IMG/VR virus record: IMGVR_UViG_3300021519_000013
Coordinates: 1 to 53,708 of that record
Direction: 5' to 3' (one strand)
Source of the DNA: a virus
DNA length: 53,708 nucleotides
Shown here: one piece after another, positions 47,301 to 53,708 of the stretch
Layout of the letters: every line of letters begins with the position of its first letter
How positions within the stretch are numbered: position 1 is the first letter of the stretch
Translations under genes and position numbers: made by a program
The notes under the pieces: generated by a model
The model's input: only the letters and a program-made list of their open reading frames with translations
Databases searched by the model: none
Told to the model about the DNA's origin: nothing

Positions 47301-47859
47301 TTGCACCTGTCAGATAACCGTTAAGCTGCCCGCCATTTGTTGTATTGAGATTGCCAATAACCAAATTGCTTGCTAATGTAAATGTTGCGGCATTTTCTGT
47401 TATGGCAACATTGATTTGATTAGTGTTACCAACTAAATTTAATGTTTCGGAATTTAAAACAACATTTGTATTACCAGTATTACTGTTACCAAGGTATAAA
47501 TTAGGATACCTAATTGCATCAACTACAACATCAACATATTGCTTATTAGTTGCATCTAGATTTCCAACTGGTGCTGCAACATAAGATATAATTTTATTGC
47601 TAACATTGATATTCCCTGTTAAAGAACTTAATACCAAGTTGCCGGTTAGTGCAGTTAAATTTGAATTAGTAATATATACGCTGCTTATAGTTGCTGCGCC
47701 ATTTACTGTTAGAGCATTACCTGGTGTAATTGTATTGATACCAACACGACGATTGGCTATGTCATAATACATCAAATTGCTATCAATTTGAAGATCAACC
47801 CCGTTACGAACGAGGTTATCCTTTAGCATAGTGCCAGCTACTTTACCTATAACACCCAT
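44380..47859 (-). CDS. Giant repetitive tail fibre protein with S74 chaperone
   Basis: An 1159-residue fibre. The N-terminus MGVIGKVAGTMLKDNLVRNG leads to about ten GxxGANxANTGAFTT-type repeats, an RPAAPTRGMIRFNSAAGALELYDGF module, a GDGSTLAFTLSQDATTSG module and IGNSSTAITG repeats. The C-terminal S74 chaperone is complete (AYYSDDRLKTKLGNIENAL, VGVSAQEVQRVLPSAV, LTVHYDRLIPLLIEAIKEL). A trimeric long fibre whose chaperone is removed after folding is the expected role. Confidence 0.88.
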   Translation of the reverse strand: MGVIGKVAGTMLKDNLVRNGVDLQIDSNLMYYDIANRRVGINTITPGNALTVNGAATISSVYITNSNLTALTGNLVLSSLTGNINVSNKIISYVAAPVGNLDATNKQYVDVVVDAIRYPNLYLGNSNTGNTNVVLNSETLNLVGNTNQINVAITENAATFTLASNLVIGNLNTTNGGQLNGYLTGAIGANVANTGAFTTATATGNISGANLIASGSGGQVLGYLTGAIGANIANTGTFTTITTTAAGSTTVGQLTLNGATSNRIDFANVGLGDPSTSSRSAGTKITLWPQIDGSGVDYAIGLTSGVLWNSVHDETKLFRWFANANSVATLTGTGNFTVSNQLLGYHTGAIGANAPNSVVATSITTTNGGQLTGYFNGPIGANTANTAAFTTLSSTSGNIANFYLNSNTISAVNADGNINLIPNGNGIVNINTTTALQVPVGTTFGRPAAPTRGMIRFNSAAGALELYDGFTWNQLGGTQTQIVSSTFTGDGSTLAFTLSQDATTSGSIVSINGITQIPDTVYTITGNVLSFTEAPVSTDIIEVRILTTTSSVVSLTQGNSTVYFDPANSYAIKADVNGVTKLIVGTANTYISGNLVTTNGITWPNGSPYAGYGTVQSIIASATPISGLSLSGGTITNSGTIALAGALDLSTAPAIGSTVANSGVFTSLITRSGGQITGYHNGPIGANAANTGAFTTVSASTSLTVGTIQLWSGNSQITGAVVSGVAAGATGALNGALGGTQPNTVVATSIITTNAGQITGYHTGPIGANTANSAAFTTLTATGTANFAGTVTAATLSATTIGNSSTAITGNSLAISGTITAATIGNATAALIGSSGTIAGTLTAASLLATAIGNASTVLTGISGTIAGTLTAATLTATTIGNSSAAGTFNTLTATGGYQGNTSGAHNGTIGATTANSGVFTTLTATTGYQGNTSGAFNGTIGATTANTAAFSTITAGTWNGSAIGVGYGGTGVTTAQAAINAFAGATTLGYYLRGNGTNVVMAAIQASDVPTLNQNTTGNAASATTFTSTSQNSQFNSIGVGTAGSGTTGEIRATNNVTAYYSDDRLKTKLGNIENALEKLVSLNGFNYQPNDIAQSLGYEIKDEVGVSAQEVQRVLPSAVVPAPIDDKYLTVHYDRLIPLLIEAIKELTAKVERLEGK

Positions 47860-47878
47860 GGGAAATCCTGCTTTTAAT

Positions 47879-47886
47879 TATTTATT
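47879..47886 (-). promoter_or_regulatory. late promoter-like octamer AATAAATA
   Basis: Minus strand, 19 bases before the 1159-residue fibre start; CAGGAT in the leader is the ribosome binding site. Confidence 0.55.
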
Positions 47887-47912
47887 GCAAATGATTCCAT
47901 TGGGGAATAGTT

Positions 47913-48320
47913 TTAATTGGCGTCTGTTGATGCAAAATTGTGGAACACAATAACGGTTTGTCCACTGGGAGGAGCATTATAGAACGTAATTTGATTACCA
48001 GCAAGTGTATAAGCATCATCTGGATTTTGATTTACGTTGCCCACAAATACAATAATAGTTTGCGTTGAAACTGGAGTCTGTGTAAGGGTAAAAGTTACCG
48101 TTGTGCCATCACCATTAAAAGTATCTTTAGCGATGGATACAGTACCATTAATTGCAATTTGCTTCCAAGCATTGTAGTAAATTTCAAATCTGCTGGAATC
48201 AGTGTTAAAACGCATCTGCCCATTAACCGGTGCTTCGGGCCGAGTTCCAGTGCTACCCACAGGAATTCTAATGGCATTTGATCCTGTGTCTATTTGTGCG
48301 TTTTTAAGAAATCTTCCCAT
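47913..48320 (-). CDS. Small fibre-module protein
   Basis: A 135-residue protein consisting of the two modules that also sit inside the giant fibres: GSTGTRPEAPVNGQMRFNTDS followed by FEIYYNAW, and DTFNGDGTTVTFTLTQTPVS ... IIVFVGNVNQNPDDAYTLAG. It may be a minor fibre, fibre connector or decoration protein. Tightly packed between other virion-type genes. Confidence 0.75.
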   Translation of the reverse strand: MGRFLKNAQIDTGSNAIRIPVGSTGTRPEAPVNGQMRFNTDSSRFEIYYNAWKQIAINGTVSIAKDTFNGDGTTVTFTLTQTPVSTQTIIVFVGNVNQNPDDAYTLAGNQITFYNAPPSGQTVIVFHNFASTDAN

Positions 48321-48330
48321 CTAACTTACC

Positions 48331-48645
48331 TTACTGTGTGAAGCTTGTGATTGTTGCTGTTATATAATTGTTGATATTTCCATATGCTTGAATGGAATCA
48401 CCGTTGCCCAAAATTATCTTTTCTCTATCCACAACAAAAGTATCTTTAGCTGCCACAGTTACATTATTATAAATCATTGTGAGATTCGCAACAGCGCCAC
48501 CGCTTGGAACAACCCAAACACTAACTTGTGTGGGAGTATTTTGATTTACGTTGCAGAAATGCATTGTTGAAATAACTGATGTTCCAGTGCTTGTAAAAAT
48601 AGCACTGGGATTAGTAGTCAAAGCTGTATTAGTAACCGTTGCCAT
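48331..48645 (-). CDS. Small virion-type beta protein
   Basis: A 104-residue protein (MATVTNTALTTNPSAIFTSTG, SVWVVPSGGAVANLTMIYNN, EKIILGNGDSIQAYG). This pattern recurs in phage structural gene runs as a small beta-sandwich protein, probably virion-associated. No catalytic features. Confidence 0.7.
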   Translation of the reverse strand: MATVTNTALTTNPSAIFTSTGTSVISTMHFCNVNQNTPTQVSVWVVPSGGAVANLTMIYNNVTVAAKDTFVVDREKIILGNGDSIQAYGNINNYITATITSFTQ

Positions 48646-48654
48646 TTTAAATCC

Positions 48655-49383
48655 TTAACTAAAAGCGATACCAAGCCAAGTGGCTTTTCTCTTACTAACT
48701 AACTCATCTGAGTAGTTGTTATTAACTATATATAGCCCAGTACCACCCTGACCTGGAGTATTAGCTAAAATTTGTACTGTACTAGCGACGTTAGTGGGAG
48801 TACTACCCGATTGGAAATCTAACTTTAAGACATCCTGTACGTAAACTACCCCAGTTCCACCAGCATTTAATTTAATATCATTGTTGCCAGTGCTGCTATA
48901 GATATTGGTATTTGATATTAGTGTCGTACCAAGCACAACATTACCGTTACTGTAATAACTAAACTGTGCATCTCCGCCTAATATGCCAGAATTATTATAT
49001 TCAATGGCTCTATACGCACCAACTGCAACTGCATTTGTAGACAGATAACTTTTAGTAACAACATCACTATTGGCGATTGGATCAGCTGAACGAAGATTTA
49101 TTAATGTGCTATTGATAGTTGCACTAAAATATGGTGTGGTATTCTCAGTGAACAACCATTTTGCATTTGGTTGAGTACCTCTTGCTATTTCCAATCCTGA
49201 TGTACCAGCAGTTACGCCTGCGCCAGTTTCACCGTTGTTAACAATAAGGGTATTGTCTTCAATTGTACTGTTGGCAACATAAACATTGGCAGAAGTACCA
49301 ACAATCTTTACGTTGCCATAAATTGTGGTATTATCTGCATATATGTTGTAGTCACCAGAGACTCGTTTATTGGTACTTGCCAT
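48655..49383 (-). CDS. Fibre-like virion protein
   Basis: A 242-residue beta-rich protein: repeated short strands at the N-terminus (NIYADNTTIYGNVKIVGTSA), ANSDVVTKSYLSTNA, and a C-terminus SKRKATWLGIAF. It resembles fibre or tail proteins of T4-like marine phages. A late octamer and a 10-bp hairpin lie upstream of it. Confidence 0.72.
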   Translation of the reverse strand: MASTNKRVSGDYNIYADNTTIYGNVKIVGTSANVYVANSTIEDNTLIVNNGETGAGVTAGTSGLEIARGTQPNAKWLFTENTTPYFSATINSTLINLRSADPIANSDVVTKSYLSTNAVAVGAYRAIEYNNSGILGGDAQFSYYSNGNVVLGTTLISNTNIYSSTGNNDIKLNAGGTGVVYVQDVLKLDFQSGSTPTNVASTVQILANTPGQGGTGLYIVNNNYSDELVSKRKATWLGIAFS

Positions 49384-49401
49384 ATCAATTTCCGTTTAAT
49401 G

Positions 49402-49409
49402 TATTTATT
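49402..49409 (-). promoter_or_regulatory. late promoter-like octamer AATAAATA
   Basis: Minus strand, 18 bases before the ATG at 49383, just downstream of the inverted repeat that follows the 336-residue gene. Confidence 0.55.
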
Positions 49410-49416
49410 GTCGTGG

Positions 49417-49445
49417 CTAGAGGCTGAACAAAGTCCAGCCTCTAG
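49417..49445 (-). terminator. inverted repeat, possible terminator or RNA-stability hairpin
   Basis: CTAGAGGCTG and CAGCCTCTAG pair perfectly (10 bp) around a 9-base loop, 10 bases after the stop of the 336-residue gene. No T run follows on either strand, so it may protect or process the mRNA rather than terminate it. Confidence 0.55.
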
Positions 49446-49454
49446 AAATAGCTA

Positions 49455-50465
49455 TTAAGCGTTTGGAATCTTGACGCTAACATCTTCTGATGCTGTGCCA
49501 AATGTCCACGGAACACTCTGATTTGCAACGAACTGAGTACCAGTACCTGGAACAACTGTGCAACGATGTGAGCTGATCTTAGTCACAAAGTATGTGCCGT
49601 CATCGCTGTCAGTTGCTGTGATAGTGCATTCGCCTGCTGCCGAGACTGCTGCTGCTTTTAGCAAGCAATTTGCTGTGCCGTCAGTAGTCATGATCTTGAA
49701 CACGCTACGACCTTTCTGGCTAACAATGTCACCTAGTAGGCTTGTGCCGCCGCTTGTAGTCTTAGCATAGATCAAGATAGCATTTTCGTCGTATGATGCA
49801 ACGTTCTGAGCACCACTCTGACTTGCATACTGATTACCACCAACTGTTTGTTCTGTAGTTAATGCTGGTGTGTTGCCACTTGGAGTTGTTTGAGTAGTAA
49901 ATGTATGACCGCTCCATGATAACACTGGAACTGCTGTGTAGCCAGATCCTTTTTCAAGAATAGTAATGCTTTTAACACGGTAAGTTACTGTAATCTGTAG
50001 GTCTGTGCCAGCATTAGGTGCCTGTAATACCTGATGAGTTGTGATGCCGGTACCGTCAAAGTCACCGCGACGGAATTCACCACGGTTGGTACCAGCAGTA
50101 GTTACGTCAACTGCGGTAACTTTATTAGCTACTTCAGTAATGTTGACGATTGCTCCGCCACCTAAACCAGTAATCGATGTTGAAAGACCAGCAACATAGT
50201 CAGAGTTAGTTTGGCCGCCTGAAGCAAATGTAACTGTGTTTAATTCAAATACTACATCAGCAGTTGCTTGTACACCACCTGGAAGATCCGGAGCACCGAT
50301 GTTTAATAGTGGAAAGTTTTTGTAAGTGTTTGTAACAACAAAACTACCTGCTGTGGCAACGGAAATGCTTTCAACACCTTCGCCGCCAATCTTATCGTCT
50401 GCTGTTGTGCTTGCTGAACCGACGTTGCGGTTACCGAAATATTTCTTGTTTAATGGGCGTCCCAT
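49455..50465 (-). CDS. Probable abundant virion structural protein
   Basis: A 336-residue protein starting MGRPLNKKYFGNRNVG. It is Gly/Thr/Ser-rich with beta-type segments (SITILEKGSGYTAVPVLSW, DDGTYFVTKISSHRCTVV). The codons look more GC-rich than those of its neighbours, and it has its own late octamer, a long leader with AGGAG and a strong 3' hairpin. All this suggests a highly expressed virion protein. It resembles no T4 protein that I can name. Confidence 0.72.
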   Translation of the reverse strand: MGRPLNKKYFGNRNVGSASTTADDKIGGEGVESISVATAGSFVVTNTYKNFPLLNIGAPDLPGGVQATADVVFELNTVTFASGGQTNSDYVAGLSTSITGLGGGAIVNITEVANKVTAVDVTTAGTNRGEFRRGDFDGTGITTHQVLQAPNAGTDLQITVTYRVKSITILEKGSGYTAVPVLSWSGHTFTTQTTPSGNTPALTTEQTVGGNQYASQSGAQNVASYDENAILIYAKTTSGGTSLLGDIVSQKGRSVFKIMTTDGTANCLLKAAAVSAAGECTITATDSDDGTYFVTKISSHRCTVVPGTGTQFVANQSVPWTFGTASEDVSVKIPNA

Positions 50466-50534
50466 TTGTTTCTCCTGTTAAGCCGTTCTAGGGGCTACGC
50501 GGCGGGTTATCCGCATAAGTCTAAAATGACAAGT

Positions 50535-50542
50535 TATTTATC
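50535..50542 (-). promoter_or_regulatory. late promoter-like octamer GATAAATA
   Basis: Minus strand, immediately after the subtilase stop and 69 bases before the start at 50465. The leader contains a small gcgg/ccgc hairpin and an AGGAG site. Confidence 0.5.
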
Positions 50543-50548
50543 AGGATA

Positions 50549-52177
50549 TCAGCAAACGCCTACAAATAGTGCTGGTTCAGTAGTCTTTATTGTTAGACTT
50601 GTGTCACTGTTGAACTTGTTGTACAATACTTTTGGCAACCCACCCCACAATGAATTCGTCACAGTATAATCATCATTTCCTAAGAAAAATGCTAATTGAG
50701 AGCCAACATTATTCATCAACCATGCCTTAAATTCTTCAGGTTTAGCAGCAGGATTCAGCTGTAGCATCAATGTGCTCATGCCGCATACCTGAGGACTTGC
50801 CATGCTTGTTCCTGATATACACCCTTGGCGCCAACCAGCGTCGAGATAATAAGCAGCATCGCTATAGCCTTCATCAGTAAATGTATTTGTATTCGAAGTT
50901 GCGCTGTAGATAGCAGTTCCACAAGCATATAGATCAACACCAGGTCCACCTTCGCTGAAATCTGCTTTCTGATCCTGTGTACTGCTATATGGAGTTAGAT
51001 CTAAGCAACCAACATTGATTGCTCTTGTGCTGTAGGGACTTGATCCGCGATTATAAAAGATTGTATAGTTCGTCCCAAATACATCGTATATAAAGTAATT
51101 GTTGTAGTCCGGACCGCCAGGGACATCAATCTTAACACCATCATTACCCGCAGCAATACAGATGTGAATGCCAGCATCAATCATTTCGTTAATGATACTA
51201 TCCAACGCTGGATCTCTAAAAGTAAATGTTCCAAAATCACCCATGCCATATTCGGGATGTACAAGAGTATCATTCCAAGTTGTGCCTCTATAACTGCCAC
51301 TAATTATATCAAAGAATTCATAATTACCACCAAGTCCCCAACTCATATTAACAACAGTGGGATTCTTGTAGCCTGTCGCCTCATTACCACCTTTATTTCT
51401 ATGCCAGCCAAGTATGAGATCCAATGCTTGAAATGTTTCGATGCCAGTGCTATCGCTGCTGAGATCATCTAACTTCATGCTGTAGATTGCTGCGTTGTTT
51501 GCCCATCCAAATGTCTTACCAGCAGCAGTACCAGCAACGTGTGTGCCGTGTCCGTCTATGTCAGTGTAGAAATCTGCCGGCATCGAACCACCTATTCCAG
51601 CAGCATCATACCAATCGATTTCCATCACACGACTTGCTTCATTAGAATTTTGAAACTCTGGATGATCAACTTCGAGTCCTGTGTCTACGATCACAACATC
51701 AACATTGGAACCATCTAATGTGTAAGTGTAACCGTTAGGAGCGGTAACCGTTGTGCCATAATTATTATCAGTGCTATTATGTCTTACAAGACCATAGTTT
51801 ACTTTATTGCCTGTTGATACCGAATCATTTGCTGGTTTGTTATAGTTACCAGTGCGTATAGCAGTAGTCTGTGGCTTGAATCCAAGATGTGCTGCGGGAA
51901 TGACAACGCTGGCAACTCTACTGTCATTGCGTAAGATATCTGCTTCAGCATCAGTTAACACATAATGACAACTGCGCTTGCTGAGAACTCGCTCATTGAC
52001 GAAGCGAACAGGACGACTGGGAACATGTCCATCGCCGTTAGAATCCTGTTCGATCTCCGTCCAGAAAGCATCATAATCAACACCAGGGTTCAGACTTACA
52101 ATGTATTCCTTGCCATCAGCATATGTAGGAATACTCGGTATTGTTCGTGATTTTACACCTAGTGTCTTCTTAATCAT
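50549..52177 (-). CDS. Subtilisin-like serine protease (S8 family)
   Basis: A 542-residue subtilase with catalytic triad in order: VIVDTGLE (D165), DGHGTHVAG (H210) and SGTSMASP (S458), plus the oxyanion Asn in AAGNDG (N345). The first 150 residues include a propeptide-like region (KEYIVSLNPGVDYDAFWTEI). No signal peptide is seen, so it acts in the cytoplasm or as part of the virion. Virion maturation or degradation of surface polymers or host proteins are options. It lies among structural genes. Confidence 0.9.
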   Translation of the reverse strand: MIKKTLGVKSRTIPSIPTYADGKEYIVSLNPGVDYDAFWTEIEQDSNGDGHVPSRPVRFVNERVLSKRSCHYVLTDAEADILRNDSRVASVVIPAAHLGFKPQTTAIRTGNYNKPANDSVSTGNKVNYGLVRHNSTDNNYGTTVTAPNGYTYTLDGSNVDVVIVDTGLEVDHPEFQNSNEASRVMEIDWYDAAGIGGSMPADFYTDIDGHGTHVAGTAAGKTFGWANNAAIYSMKLDDLSSDSTGIETFQALDLILGWHRNKGGNEATGYKNPTVVNMSWGLGGNYEFFDIISGSYRGTTWNDTLVHPEYGMGDFGTFTFRDPALDSIINEMIDAGIHICIAAGNDGVKIDVPGGPDYNNYFIYDVFGTNYTIFYNRGSSPYSTRAINVGCLDLTPYSSTQDQKADFSEGGPGVDLYACGTAIYSATSNTNTFTDEGYSDAAYYLDAGWRQGCISGTSMASPQVCGMSTLMLQLNPAAKPEEFKAWLMNNVGSQLAFFLGNDDYTVTNSLWGGLPKVLYNKFNSDTSLTIKTTEPALFVGVC

Positions 52178-52182
52178 CTAAA

Positions 52183-52692
52183 TTAACCTCTTGCTGCTAA
52201 AACTCTTGCTACTCTTGCTGCTGTATGTTCAGCACGGGCTGCTTTTGCTGCTACAGCACGAGCAAGTGCTGCTGCCTTTTGTTCTACTGTTGGCTGACTC
52301 TTACGACCTTTGACAGTCAAGTTTGAAGCAACAGCACGTTCTGCTGCGGCTGCTTTTTTGTTGTTCATCCAGTTAGTCTTGTTCTCAGCGGCTTTTGCTG
52401 TTCTTGCCGCATGATCTAACTTTGGCTTCTTAAGTTTTGCGCCAAGTTTAGGATGTGCCTTAACAGCAGCAAGATCACCAACTACTTCATTATCAACAAC
52501 GATCTGTGGAAGACTTGTGTAGCCAGGTACTGATGCTTCAACATCTGACTTCTTCCATTTACCTGAGTCAATATCTCTTACTTCAACTTTTGCGCCTGTG
52601 CGACGCAAAAGTGCTGCTGCTTTAATTCCATCTCTGTTCTCAGATTTAGTCCAGACTATAGCAGTCTTCTGTGGTGGTTTAGTTCTAATCAT
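52183..52692 (-). CDS. Glutaredoxin-like fold protein without active-site Cys, with basic Ala/Lys tail
   Basis: A 169-residue protein. Residues 8-80 look like a glutaredoxin: TAIVWTKSENRDGIKAAALL, AKVEVRDID, TSLPQIVVDNEVVGDLAAV. The TxPQIxxDxxxVG part is well kept, but the CxxC after the first strand is replaced by SENRD, so it cannot be a dithiol reductase. Residues 85-169 are a low-complexity Ala/Lys/Arg tail (KAARAEHTAARVARVLAARG) like histone-type tails. It may package or bind DNA, or act as a structural linker. Confidence 0.68.
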   Translation of the reverse strand: MIRTKPPQKTAIVWTKSENRDGIKAAALLRRTGAKVEVRDIDSGKWKKSDVEASVPGYTSLPQIVVDNEVVGDLAAVKAHPKLGAKLKKPKLDHAARTAKAAENKTNWMNNKKAAAAERAVASNLTVKGRKSQPTVEQKAAALARAVAAKAARAEHTAARVARVLAARG

Positions 52693-52705
52693 TTTTCAAT
52701 CCTTA

Positions 52706-53708
52706 TTATGTCTGAACAATCCACTTATCTGTATCAATCTTAAGGATTGTTACATAAGTGTCTGCTGGTACGTTAATGTTGTTATCACTACCAAACTTGC
52801 TGAGAATCAATGTTGTTGTCATATCATCTACTGGAACAATATGTGTTGCGTTAGTACTACCAGTTACAAGTGTGATGCAAGTTCCAATTGGGAAAGCAAC
52901 TGCTGCATTGGTTGGAATTAGAACATTTCCAGTACCTGTCTTATAAATGTGCTTACCACGATCCCCTATTACAAGTGTATAATCACCATTAGCACTTACT
53001 GCGTTCTGTGGAATATCTTGATTCAGAACACTCTGATCATCGCTATTAACAATGTCACCACCTGCTGGAAGTTTCAACTTAGCATTCTGTAGGAACTGCC
53101 ACTCTTTTGCGTCAGCTCTAATAACAATGTCTTTGACTTCTCCGCCAGTGACGATAGCATTAGCATAGATCTTAGCAGTGTCATTGCCGATTAGCCAGCG
53201 GCCATCAACATCAATGTTACCGCTTGGTGGTAGAGTTAAGTTACCATCACGGTTGAAGTACCAGTAGTTGTTATGAACTACTCTTGGTCCTGGGTCGCCA
53301 GGTGTAGTATAACCCGCTTGTATCACGAAGTCATAAGGGTCAGAATCAACATTGTTAGTTGCGCCAATGTATGGATACCCAGAAGTGCCATTTACTTCAC
53401 CAATGGTCCAGTAACCAGTAATGTCAATATCACTGTCGATCGGAGCATATAGCGTACCGCTATTATCACTAGTAAACTGCCAATCGTAACCATTATCAGT
53501 AAGCGTTACACCGTAACTATCGACTCTGACGTGAGCAGTATCATCCCAATGTATATGAACGCCGCCGCCATTATTGACAGGAGCAAACATATTGTAGATT
53601 GTTAGTTCGTAACCATCTGGAGTATAGATGTCTTGACCGTCAAAATGTATTTGATCAATATGATTGTATCCATAATAATCATAATAATCGTTACCATCAC
53701 CAATAGCG
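52706..53708 (-). CDS. Fibre-like virion protein, incomplete at window edge
   Basis: The frame is open from the stop at 52706 to the window end; an internal Met at 53590 is not the true start, because the upstream codons continue in frame with similar composition (YYDYYGYNHIDQIHFDG). At least 334 residues are present. The segments NNYWYFNRDGNLTLPPSGNIDVDGRWLIG and GEVKDIVIRADAKEWQF are typical of fibre or spike stem proteins in marine T4-like phages, and the C-terminus VPADTYVTILKIDTDKWIVQT is a common end. N-terminal part lies outside the window. Confidence 0.78.
   Translation of the reverse strand, partial: AIGDGNDYYDYYGYNHIDQIHFDGQDIYTPDGYELTIYNMFAPVNNGGGVHIHWDDTAHVRVDSYGVTLTDNGYDWQFTSDNSGTLYAPIDSDIDITGYWTIGEVNGTSGYPYIGATNNVDSDPYDFVIQAGYTTPGDPGPRVVHNNYWYFNRDGNLTLPPSGNIDVDGRWLIGNDTAKIYANAIVTGGEVKDIVIRADAKEWQFLQNAKLKLPAGGDIVNSDDQSVLNQDIPQNAVSANGDYTLVIGDRGKHIYKTGTGNVLIPTNAAVAFPIGTCITLVTGSTNATHIVPVDDMTTTLILSKFGSDNNINVPADTYVTILKIDTDKWIVQT

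Noticed and set aside
34232-47859. CRISPR-like array of regular repeats
   Set aside because: The repeats are in-frame protein modules with degenerate DNA and no unique spacers of constant length.
1-53708. Prophage attachment site or integrase
   Set aside because: No integrase, no direct repeats flanking tRNA genes and no bacterial chromosomal genes are seen.

Overview
The window reads as part of the genome of a T4-like contractile-tailed phage (myovirus) of a Gram-negative bacterium. It holds homologues of the T4 neck protein gp14 and the tail terminator/sheath stabiliser gp15, a T4 RnlA-type RNA ligase, a T4 Pnk-type 3'-phosphatase, very long tail-fibre genes with S74 chaperone ends, short T4-late-like promoter octamers with a TAAATA core, and a large set of tRNA genes. 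No integrase, ribosomal RNA or bacterial housekeeping block is visible. A Bug/TctC-type periplasmic binding protein, a family most expanded in Betaproteobacteria, hints at a betaproteobacterial (for example freshwater) host, but that is inference.

Layout. (1) 1-3691: a tRNA array (17 convincing or probable tRNAs plus two tRNA-like elements) interrupted by a kinase-like gene and a radical SAM gene, followed by a GIY-YIG gene. (2) 4069-10509: an accessory cluster of a compact flavin halogenase-like protein, two Fe(II)/2-oxoglutarate oxygenases, two PP-loop ATPases, a periplasmic binding protein and a fatty-acid-hydroxylase-type membrane di-iron enzyme. (3) 10553-14293: more tRNAs, a candidate structured RNA ending in an intrinsic terminator, and two tandem ANL adenylate-forming enzymes. 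(4) 14310-20878: tightly overlapping small genes with PurT, the RNA-repair pair (3'-phosphatase and RnlA), two metallophosphoesterases and a CxxCxxCC protein, served by host-like TTGACA/TATAnT promoters. (5) 20904-24002: a large amidoligase-like protein with C-terminal repeats and two small genes. (6) 24097-27100: gp14, gp15 and a Nudix hydrolase. (7) 27086-30660, minus strand: a Rossmann-like protein, a full-length tryptophan-halogenase-type enzyme and a U32-like protein. (8) 30699-53708, minus strand: adhesion and tail-fibre module with Gly-rich proteins, giant repetitive fibres, small virion proteins, a subtilisin-like protease, a cysteine-less glutaredoxin-like protein with a basic tail, and a fibre-like gene running off the window edge.

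Two themes stand out. First, the phage carries an unusually dense set of small-molecule or macromolecule-modifying enzymes: two halogenase-type flavoproteins, two 2OG oxygenases, a di-iron hydroxylase, two ANL ligases, two PP-loop ATPases, an amidoligase, a radical SAM enzyme and a U32-like protein. Second, many of these accessory genes start 4-6 bases after a late-promoter octamer and lack a Shine-Dalgarno sequence, whereas the structural genes have the same octamer followed by a leader with a ribosome binding site. This predicts leaderless late mRNAs for the accessory genes.
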